DNA of 64,000 nt from Lumbricus rubellus (taxonomy: Eukaryota > Annelida > Clitellata > Crassiclitellata > Lumbricidae). Below the pieces are notes generated by a model. The model saw nothing but the letters and a program-made list of their open reading frames with translations, was not told the DNA's origin and did no database searches. The position numbers were made by a program, and so were the translations under genes. The DNA lies in the NCBI GenBank assembly GCA_945859605.1, contig OX243817.1:24868801-24932800 (forward strand), read 5' to 3'. Below, piece after piece: positions 54,906-64,000 of this stretch. Each line of letters opens with the position of its first letter. Within the stretch, counting starts at the first letter, position 1.

Positions 54906-55370
54906 CACAGGCCTTCGTTACAAATTGCTTCCGCATTATTTTGTTTGCCAACTTTCATCTATTATAGATCTCGAGGTCCCAACACTAAAAGATGTTTCGC
55001 AGATGAGATCTGGGATTAACCTTGATCTAACAGGGTGCGGTGAAAGATGTGTGTACATAGGTGGGGGGATCTAAAGGCTATACAGTAGTATACACACTGC
55101 CAAACACATGCGCAAATATTTTTTATCATTTTATTCTTTGAAGAGCCGTAAAGTGCAATATTAATAAATAATATTATAAACTTAGGCCTACTTGTTTTTC
55201 TGAAATTCCTGTTTTTGTCATTTCCTCTCACTTTTCAGTCTGCGTATATAGGCCTATTATTATATTGCCCACAAAACTTGCTGATTTGCTGCATGTCTGG
55301 GCAGTTCGCTGTCAGTGCAGTTTGGTCGCCTGTTGATACACAATCATGTTCTGCATGAATGTATACTGTA

Positions 55371-55374
55371 TAGT

Positions 55375-55405
<31 letters not shown>

Positions 55406-55500
55406 CGCGTGTGTGTGCGCGCGCGCGTGCGTGTGTGAAGGTGTGTGTCTCCGCATGTATGTGTGCGTGTGTGTAGGTGTGTTGGTGTGTGTGTGTTTTC
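55371..55500 (+). repeat. (GT)n microsatellite
   Basis: GT repeats with GCGCGC interruptions. Another GT-rich patch follows at about 55705-55765. Confidence 0.9.
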
Positions 55501-55942
55501 AGTGTGTATCGTAATCGTGATCTCCAAATTTCTAAAGCGCCACTCGAAAGCCAAGCACGGGGCACCGGCTTATTCACGAGCGCTGCGTTGAGTCAAAAGA
55601 ATTGTCCGTAAGAGTAGTCCATGGTGGTCCAGGTCGAGTTACCATAGGATCAGAGGACGGAACACTACTAAGGCGGATGTCGTCTGAGTCGGGAATTGGA
55701 GGGCGGAGGGTGTGTGTGTACAGTGTGTAGGTGTGTGTGTGTGTGTGTGTGTGTTTGTTTGTAGGTGTAGGTATGTTAGTGTATACTGTATAGGTGTGTA
55801 TTTTGTGTATGTGTGGGTAGGTGAATATGTATGTAGGCTAGGCTATGCGTGTGTGCACTTAGCAATAGCATTTATCATCAGCAGAACGATTTGTTAAAGC
55901 ATAAAGTCCTCGTCAATGTGGAAACAGCCACGATGCACTCTC

Positions 55943-56535
55943 CTACATTTGCTCGTACATTTGCTCGTACATTTGCTCGTACATTTGCTCCTGCATTTGC
56001 TCCTACATTTGCTCTTACATTTGCTCCTACATTTGCTCCTACATTTGCTCCTACATTTGCTCCTACATTTGCTCCTTCATTTGCTCCTACGTTTGCTCCT
56101 ACATTTGCTCCTACATTTGCTCCTACATGTGCTCCTACATTTGCTCCTACATGTGCTCCTACATTTGCTCCTACATTTGCTCCTACATTTGCTCGTACAT
56201 TTGCTCGTACATTTGCTCGTACATTTGCTCCTGCATTTGCTCCTACATTTGCTCTTACATTTGCTCCTACATTTGCTCCTACATTTGCTCCTTCATTTGC
56301 TCCTACGTTTGCTCCTACATTTGCTCCTACATTTGCTCCTACATGTGCTCCTACATTTGCTCCTACATTTGCTCCTACATGTGCTCCTACATTTGCTCCT
56401 ACATTTGCTCTGGCATTTGCTCCTACATTTGCTCCTACATTTGCTCCTACATGTGCTCCTACATTTGCTCCTACATTTGCTCCTACACTTGCTCCTACAT
56501 TTGCTCCTACATTTGCTCCTACATTTGCTCCTGTA
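55943..56535 (+). repeat. 12-bp minisatellite (ACATTTGCTCCT)n
   Basis: About 50 copies of a 12-bp unit with variants (GT for CT, CATGT for CATTT, CTGCA). Blocks with the same order of variants occur near 55950 and 56190, suggesting a ~240-bp higher-order duplication. All three forward frames are open for much of it (TFAP, HLLL and YICS repeats), which is expected for a stop-free 12-mer. Confidence 0.95.
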
Positions 56536-56845
56536 TGCTACTAGAAAGCAAAGATGCAGCAACATAACTACCAATATCCTTCGACAATAATTGCACGATT
56601 TGCTATCAAGAGTCAAGACTAACCATAGGTCGCTTGTAATTGCTTAACTACACGACTGTGCTGTCTATCAAAGACATCGATCAAATATACTATATACTCA
56701 CAATGTAATACAATGCCGTTCGTGGTAGGCCTATACCAATGTAAAGGTCTTTATATCTTCTGTTAAAAATATGGAATCTATTGTCCGCTGTCCAAACAAT
56801 TTATGTTACTGCACCAGAGCAACGTTGCCATCGAAGTAAACATCA

Positions 56846-56877
<32 letters not shown>

Positions 56878-56990
56878 TAAGCATCAATATATTATGTTGC
56901 CAGACGAAAATCCGATGCATTAGCTTGATAAGCCAATCTCGTGCAATCTGTAATAGGCATACACATAACACAGCGTGAGTAAAACAACCA

Positions 56991-57200
56991 AAGCTTTTTT
57001 AGTGTGCAGCTCTATGCCAAAATGGCATTTCTAAATGAATTTGTGCATCTGTACAGGCTGATTATTATTTGCGTGCAGATAAAAATAGTTTTAAATGTTC
57101 ATTGTCATCCGGATTTGCAATAATTTACCATGGATGATATGGAGCGAGAGAAGGGGTTGTGCAATTCTAAAAATTGCTTAATTTAAAAGAAGCACAGGAA
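56991..57200 (+). repeat. interspersed repeat family member (copy 2)
   Basis: TTTTTTAGTGTGCAGCTCTA, TTTCTAAATGAATTTGTGCA, AATTTACCATGGATGATA and GTGCAATTCTAAAAATTGC parallel the copy at 17881-18065 but are more diverged. Confidence 0.6.
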
Positions 57201-57409
57201 TAGCCTAATTAAATGTCTGCTCGCGTGCTGCTATTCGAAGTCTAAAGTACCATTATAACTATAGATTTACAAAGAATATACTTACTTAACTTGTTTCGAA
57301 CATTTTTGGCCATAAGCAGGCCAAGGCCGTAGCCTATCCAGTATGACAATAATGTAGAAAAATAATGAAGGGGGGGGGTGCAATGAGGACTTTATATAGC
57401 CCTATTTGG

Positions 57410-57475
57410 CGTTCTAAGAAAGACGGGGGTTCGAACCCATGGGGCCATGGCCTTATCACCACTGCACTCTAATCA
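57410..57475 (-). mobile_element. possible SINE head or tRNA-like fragment
   Basis: The minus strand reads TAGAGTGCAGTGGTGATAAGG, then GGGTTCGAACCCCCG, resembling Pol III A and B boxes with ordinary spacing. A tRNA cloverleaf does not form convincingly. Confidence 0.35.
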
Positions 57476-57794
57476 TGATTCTATAAGTCGATGGAGGACT
57501 GTAAGTAGGCCTACAACGATCCGGCGGTTCCCTCTCTTGGAACAACACCATCCACAGCTGAGATGTAGGCTGTACAGTGTAATACAGTCGCTGAACCAGT
57601 TATCCTTGACTGTTAAATTGGCCGTGTTTTATAGATGCATGCCCTGTGGGTGTGCGCGCATAAAATCTCAACAAATAAGCCGCCGTAGCATCGTATTCGA
57701 CGAAGCTTAGCATCCATTATGAGTGGCCAACTTTCCGAGACCCCGTCGTCTCTGTTTATGTCCGGACCCTGCCATAATCTCCTTCGCCAGGCCG

Positions 57795-57880
57795 TGGGCC
57801 GACGGGGCCAACGAGGGCCAACGGGGGCCGACGGGGCCAACGAGGGCCAACGAGGGCCGACGGGGGCCGAGCGCATCCGT
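57795..57880 (+). repeat. short GC-rich minisatellite
   Basis: Tandem GGCC(G/A)ACG(A/G)GGGCC words with a unit of about 12-14 bp. Confidence 0.7.
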
Positions 57881-58845
57881 TAGGGTGAGATCACGAGTGC
57901 TTCCTTCCTTCCATCGGGTCTTTTAAGAATCGCTCAGGGCGCTCGAAACTTAACTGGTTTCTAACGATTCCTCCGCCGCGCTCTTACGAATACATCCGCG
58001 TCTGAAAAAGAAGTGCCTGCTTCAAAGGTTTAAACGCGTCTCTAGTCAAAGAAAGTGCTGCGACTGTTAAGTCCATTGCGGGATAAGTCTCGCATAAACA
58101 TTATATATTTGTGTGTAAGACTCTTACTGTACTGACGTCTGTCGGACTATCTATCAATACCGTTGGATTGTAAATAGCAGTTACAACGAGTGTAGCCTAC
58201 AGGATAGGAGCCTACAAATATACCTCTTTCTCGTGTATTATAGGCCTACAATCTTATTTGCAACCCACATGTATATAGGCTTAAATCGTCAATAAGGAAG
58301 GAAGGAAGGCTGAAAGACACGGTGGTAGGGCGTAAGAGAGAGGAACAAGTATTAGAGCCCTTTTATGCAGCATGCGTCGCTACTAGACGTCTAGGGTTTA
58401 GTATAACTGTGGCTATAGTCGTTGTGTGTTGCCATCGCGGTTGGAGTTCTGGCATTGTTCAGGTTAGTTTGAATCGTTTTCGTGTGTAGGCCTATTTCGT
58501 TCATTCATCATCTTCTCGAATCCGTCTGCATTTTTAAAAACGTTGCTCTATACCGATTAGAGCCTAAAGAGCCTAAAGGGCCTATATGGCTATTATATTG
58601 ATTTAGGTCTCAGGGTCGTCTTTCACAGGCTGTTGCGGTTCACACGCGGATATTATGTTCTGCGATAATTATTGTTGTTGTACGATTCCAGTCTGATAAT
58701 ATTTGCAGCTATTATGCTCATGAGATTGAATGTTGGATCTTCTGTAATAATTAGGTGTAATTTGTCTAGTAATTGACTTGACGTAGCCTAGTGATCATGT
58801 GACATCAATAGACACCTTTATCAGTGACAATTATATCCTTCAGAA

Positions 58846-59460
<615 letters not shown>

Positions 59461-59469
59461 CATTTGTCA

Positions 59470-59902
59470 AGCTCCTCTTATTCTTAGTCCAAGATATGGT
59501 ATTGTCTCACTTATAATTATATATCTGCAGATTCTGCACAACTCAGCCTGGAAAGTCCTTGGTCTACCTTTGCTTCTTTTCCCTTCTAATCTGACTCTAG
59601 CTATGAATTGAGTTGTTCTATCTCTGACATGACTTTTATGAGTAGCAGAGAAATTTCGATGGTTTCAGTTATAGGCCAATTAGTAATTACGTTACATTAC
59701 ACGTATATGTATAGGCCCTATACGGATTTTCAGTTATGAATTTAGGCTAGTTGTTGTTGCTGCAGTAGGCCTAATTATAGTTAACGGTTTTTCATCAGCA
59801 TATATAGTTGCAGTAGGCCTAATAATTATTTAACATCATCTTATGGCTATAGGTAGGATAGCTGTATTTCAATTTTAGTTACTATAAAATAATTAATATA
59901 GG
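59470..59902. other. intergenic DNA
   Basis: No exon or bounded repeat that I can support. AGGCCTA words are frequent. Confidence 0.4.
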
Positions 59903-60201
59903 CAAGGCCGTAGCCAGGATTTGATTTTGGTGGGTGTTTCGTCGGCGGAGAATTTCTGACGACCTTTTTTAGTCATCGGAAACAGCTTTCTTACCATTTT
60001 CGCCTAATTTTATGGGTTTTTTCATTATGTGCTGGTGAATGCATTCTATTATTTTGTACATTTTTAATTTCGGGGGGTGTTTTCATGGTTTTATTTCATG
60101 GTTTTTACATCAAGTGCTAGTAAATGCATTATATTATTTTTTACATTTTCCATTTCGGGGGGTGTTCAAACACCCAAAACACCCCCCTAGCTACGGCCTT
60201 G
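59903..60201. mobile_element. hAT-like MITE with perfect 8-bp duplication
   Basis: 299 bp with ends CAAGGCCGTAGCCAGG and CCTAGCTACGGCCTTG. Flanked by AATATAGG at 59895-59902 and 60202-60209. It has an internal direct repeat of TTTCGGGGGGTGTT with GCATT.TATTATTTT. No coding capacity. Confidence 0.9.
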
Positions 60202-60447
60202 AATATAGGCCCTATTTAGTTAGATCTACAATAGAAGGAGAAGAGCAGTCCCGTTAGCTAGCGCCCTGCATGATGCTCTCATGGGTATAAAGTGTTAGCG
60301 ACTTCAGTTTCTTAACCTCGGCATATGAGAAGGGCGAGTGGCCAGTCCTCTCCCTCACCGTCTCTTCTTTCCACCAATCGCGTACACACGGTCGGTGGAC
60401 TCGTCATAAATATAATTATGTTGGCCACGCACATGTGTACCCGGTAG

Positions 60448-60694
60448 CATGGGCGTCTGCAGGAATTTTTCTAGGGGGGCGCAAACTTTTAAATAATTGT
60501 CACATGGTCTAAATTTAATGGGTGATAGTTTAAATTTCCATATTACAAAGAGAGAATCCTATAGCCTACCTATACGTTATGCGCCCAAAGAAAAATATAA
60601 TCGATAATCACATTGAAAATCGCATTGTGACAATCACAAGCAAATAATCTAAATTTATGTGCAACTATGCGAAAATTCCAGGGGGCGCACCATG
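60448..60694. mobile_element. MITE with 8-bp duplication CCCGGTAG
   Basis: 247 bp with related inverted ends CATGGGCGTCTGCAGGAATT and (inward) CATGGTGCGCCCCCTGGAAT. CCCGGTAG is repeated at 60440-60447 and 60695-60702. hAT-like by duplication length. Confidence 0.75.
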
Positions 60695-60702
60695 CCCGGT
60701 AG

Positions 60703-61254
60703 CAGAAATAATCTCAGCGGAATTTCTCCCCTGCATGCATGCATGGCCGGGATTAGAAATCCGACATCTCGGTTAATTGGCATGCATGCAGTTCAATCCG
60801 CTATAAACCAATAGACTCTAACGTGTAGAACGCCATGATGTTTTTTTTTGTTCCAATAAGGACGTAATTTTATTATAATAGGCAAAATTGTACACGGATG
60901 CAAATTGCAATTAACTTGTGCATAATTAGCAAGACGACGCGCCGCTGCACAATTTTCTCAGAGCTTCGAAAAGCTTTGACGAATACATGCACGACTCTTA
61001 AATTGATCGACATTTCGGTTTCCACTAAGATTTTCCACAGATTTATGTACTCCCCCCCCCCCATGCCTTACAGCTATGATGAGAATGCCGACCTACACTA
61101 CACTCCTTCACACTATGCTTCAGACATCCCTAGTAGAGCCAGCCTTTGGTAAATTTGCCCAATTTAGATCCAAAATGTAAGAACTTGATGCTTAAATGTA
61201 TAGATTAAAGTCATTAGACTGACGTTTACCGGCTAGGCATATACATATTTTATG

Positions 61255-61260
<6 letters not shown>
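60703..61260. other. intergenic DNA
   Basis: No gene is supported. It has a GCATGCATGC-rich patch near 60734-60790 and a 10-base C run near 61051. Confidence 0.4.

Positions 61261-61262
<2 letters not shown>

Positions 61263-61295
<33 letters not shown>
61263..61295. repeat. (TA)n microsatellite
   Basis: About 33 bases of TA just left of the Tc/mariner-like MITE. Confidence 0.9.
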
Positions 61296-61298
<3 letters not shown>

Positions 61299-61320
61299 GC
61301 CTAAACATATATATCCTATA

Positions 61321-61729
61321 TACAATGTGTCTCAATAAATCGGGCACCCTTTTTATAATGTGAATAAAACTGGCAAATATTCATCGATTGTTAAAATTTC
61401 AAAACTGTTTTTATCCTTAGATAATTATCTACAAATTGGTAATTTATGAACGGCCCTCACTAAAAAATTACGTCATAATGACGTCGTTAATTTACATATC
61501 GAAACCAAATGTCAACAAAAATCGTTGTGTTCGGTACTTAACATTTGAATTCTCTGATGCAAATGACGTAATTGTGACGTCAATATTCATGCCAGAACCT
61601 TTATATTTGAATCAGTGTAAGATAATTATCTCAGGATAAAATCAGTTTTGAAATTTTGAAAATCGATTAAGATTTAACTGTTTTATTTACATTCTAAAAA
61701 GGGTGCCCGATTTATTGGGACACAGTGTA
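61321..61729. mobile_element. Tc/mariner-like MITE with ~115-bp inverted ends
   Basis: The left end TACAATGTGTCTCAATAAAT and the inward right end TACACTGTGTCCCAATAAAT continue as long imperfect inverted repeats. These include CGGGCACCCTTTTT and GATAATTATCT. TA flanks suit Tc1/mariner-type insertion. No transposase. Confidence 0.8.
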
Positions 61730-61734
61730 TATAG

Positions 61735-62600
61735 GCTTATAATGATTTGGTAATGACTTCCTCTCTCTCATTTGCACCAACATCGCTTATGATATACACG
61801 AACTTTTATTTAGCCTATGACTCATTCGGATTGGAAATGACTAAGCTTATTAGGTTATGTAACAGACTGAATCATCATGTTTGCGATCATTCAATTCCTT
61901 AACAATCATTCTTCCTACAGTATTATTTTTTAAATTGCGAATTTGCGCTAGTCAACTTTGGATATGCGGCGCTTACATATTAACCAAGTTTAACCAAAAT
62001 GAATGCGCCACTAAATATATAAGCATATATAGGGCCTACGCTATTTTTACTCTATATAATTATTGGGTTGTTGATAAATGCAAAGTGCGCGGTGAACGAA
62101 GAGATCTAATTATTTTCGTTGTGGAGCATTTTCACGTTCCCATATTTAGCCTATCGACATATAAAATTATAGCCTACCCTTTATTTTTACCTCTTGAGCA
62201 AAATAACGACATTTTTTCTTAGTGTTATATTCGTTATAATTAGGCTACAGTTAATCATATAGGCCTAATATATGATTAACTGTAATTATAATTATAACTG
62301 CAACTATACCGGTAATGATATTATCATTATAGTTGCAGTTATTGTTATCGTTAACGATCTCGTTCTATATTATTTTGTTAACGAAGTTTTGTGTTAACGC
62401 TATCGTTCTCGAGAATGACAAAGATTAGCCTAGATAGATTCAATCAACTGGCATTCTCTGGTCGAAAACTACCAAAAAGTGCTTAAAATTTCATAGTCTC
62501 ATAGACATAGGCTTTTATAACTGCCACAAGACTGCAACGGCCATAAAAGACCGTATATACGCTACGTATGTCTGGTTCAACTATAGGCGTGTATGCATGA
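61735..62600. other. intergenic DNA
   Basis: No gene. A hairpin-rich patch lies at about 62245-62345 (GTTAATCATATAGGCCTAAT and its complement, then ATAATTATAACTGCAAC with TTGCAGTTAT). Confidence 0.4.
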
Positions 62601-62607
62601 GCACTTG

Positions 62608-62815
62608 TTATAGCACCCCTTCAAGATGTCTACTCAGTGTTGCTCCCGACTACAGTGCGGACACTGAATCGGAGTTTCACGCCGAACCGCATGAGCAACT
62701 GCGAGTGAAGGACTTGCTCAGGTCCCCTACTCGGCGTTTTGAGGTGGATTCGAATCCGCAGACTCCCTGCTCCAAGGCAACGAACCCATCCACCACTGCA
62801 CTACCACGCCCCACA
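62608..62815 (-). mobile_element. tRNA-derived SINE (copy 5)
   Basis: On the minus strand: GGGGCGTGGTAGTGCAGTGG head, B-box GGATTCGAATCC, body CAAGTCCTTCACTCGCAG and tail AGCAACACTGAGTAG..CTTGAAGGGGTGCTATAA. More diverged than the copies at 28.9 and 32.8 kb. Confidence 0.85.
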
Positions 62816-62819
62816 ATAC

Positions 62820-64000
62820 AAAACGTCTCCTTAAGACTGTCTTTAAATGTCACATGAATTACAAGCACTCCAGCAGTACCACAAGTGTCTAATGCTTCAG
62901 ATATTCTATTTTTATCCATTTGAGAAAATTAATGTCTGCTATACACTGAACTGCAGTCTATCAAACGGTCCAATTTTCCCGCTCCACTTGCTTACCCTTC
63001 CGTCCATTCTTCAATTTGATTGTTAATGACAAGTCACGCGACTGCAGTCTCCATGGCTGCTCAGCTGACCTCTGCAACAGTAATTCTCTGTAACCGGTGG
63101 GATTATTTTTGTCTTAAAATTCAGGGATTTTTTAGCGTGCAGTTGTACACAAAATGTGCAGTTCTAAATGGATTTGTGCAGTTGTAGAGGCACTTCTGTA
63201 CAGTTAAAAACTATCAAAACATGCATGGTCATGCCTACACCAGTCTGAGATGATAGAGCAGAAAATTATGTGACACACACTGAGTTTTCTCAGTCGCCAT
63301 CAACCACAGCCTTTATTAGGACTCGCTACATGCTTCAGGGTGGGTTGCTATAGATACTTGCTTTTCACACTTCTTATTCAGCGTGATTCACTGACCATAT
63401 CCGTGTCTATGTGTGAATATTTCAAAGTAGGCTATCGTAGTTCTTTCAAGCGGACTGACAGGTTGACAAATAAAATAATGTCTGGCTTAGAAGCGATCGT
63501 CGTCGATTCGACCGTATAGGCTATATTACCAGCACGTACGATGCTGTATAGAAGTTTCAAAGACTTATTAGAATGCATTTATTTATTTACTCGCTCTGTC
63601 CGTTTTCTCTGGTGTTTGATGCAGACTAGACTATCTCTTATTTTTTCTGCGGTCCTCATTAATCAGTGCTATACTTACTGCATGCATGGTTACTTCCACC
63701 CCAACAATTAGGCTAGGCCTAAACTCTTCGACCATGATCTCACGATCGTTGCCTACACCTCTTGCTGATGGTTAGCTGAAGGAAGTATTGCTGCTAATGT
63801 GGGATCTGTTGCCGCAGAATTCGATCAACAAGGTCAAACTAAGCTTCCCAAAAAGAATTCGAACTCGTGTTAAAGCAGGAAGTGGACACTCTCATTATTT
63901 TTTGCTATAAACTCTAAAACGGATTTCTGAGGTCGTAGTGAAAAGTGATATTATCATTTGACATGGAAATCTACAAGTGACGTTAATTTTTTCCGCGGAA
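62820..64000. other. intergenic DNA to the window end
   Basis: No supported gene. The only recognisable item is the dispersed repeat copy near 63.1 kb. Confidence 0.45.
63118..63220 (+). repeat. interspersed repeat family member (copy 3)
   Basis: CAGGGATTTTTTAGCGTGCAG, GTGCAGTTCTAAATGGATTTG and CACTTCTGTACAGTTAAAA match copy 1 at 17.9 kb closely, then stop abruptly. Confidence 0.7.

Larger units (their letters stand above)
56600..58845. other. intergenic region
   Basis: No coding gene is supported. It contains a (TA)n run at about 56847-56880, the dispersed repeat copy at 57.0 kb, a tRNA-like fragment near 57.41-57.47 kb, a short GC-rich minisatellite at 57.8 kb and a (GGAA)-rich patch near 58.29 kb. 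Confidence 0.5.

Noticed and set aside
55943..56535. CRISPR-like array
   Set aside because: Units are contiguous 12-mers without unique spacers, and the genome is eukaryotic.
55849..56616. 231-codon TFAP repeat protein and its frame-shifted relatives
   Set aside because: Stop-free 12-mer minisatellite opens every forward frame; no gene signals around it.

Overview
The window is eukaryotic nuclear DNA, most likely from a marine deuterostome (echinoderm or hemichordate are my best guesses). It has AT-rich intergenic DNA, spliced genes with GT..AG introns, many microsatellites, frequent AGGCCTA words, CR1/L2-type LINEs, tRNA-derived SINEs and many small terminal-inverted-repeat (TIR) elements. 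It also carries a Gmr1-type Ty3/gypsy element, a class described from deuterostomes. There are no prokaryotic operons, CRISPR arrays or intact tRNA/rRNA genes that I can see. Species identity is inference.

Layout. 1.3-19.6 kb (+): an 11-exon gene for a bacterial-type diaminopimelate decarboxylase (LysA-like). It is rebuilt here exon by exon with every phase closing, and it has an unusual 86-codon two-exon cassette. Its intron 5 contains a complete, apparently very young Gmr1-like LTR retrotransposon (6562-13862) with two 991-bp LTRs, a perfect 5-bp target duplication and one 1,627-codon gag-pol frame. 21.4-25.7 kb (-): a five-exon CHMP4/Snf7 ESCRT-III gene. 27.0-31.1 kb (+): a six-exon TPD52-family gene, head-to-head with CHMP4 across a 1.3-kb interval that holds a 200-base assembly gap. 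31-36.6 kb: repeats and SINEs only. 36.6-37.5 kb (-): a four-finger C2H2 protein with a CtBP-type PLDLR motif. 40.3-43.4 kb (-): a four-exon ankyrin-repeat/SOCS-box (ASB) gene. 43.4-64 kb: repeat-rich, with one small unrecognised two-exon candidate gene (48065-48683), a 5'-truncated LINE (49.4-51.06 kb), a palindromic Tc1-like element (51.7-53.3 kb), large microsatellites and minisatellites, and several MITEs.

The host genes do not form an operon-like unit. The ESCRT-III subunit and the TPD52 trafficking adaptor share one upstream interval and could be co-regulated. The LysA-like gene is the biological surprise, because animals normally lack the last step of diaminopimelate-pathway lysine synthesis. 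Much of the remaining sequence is a record of transposition: hAT-like MITEs with 8-bp duplications, piggyBac-like TTAA hairpins, Tc1/mariner-like elements, and SINEs sharing a 3' tail with a LINE in the same window.
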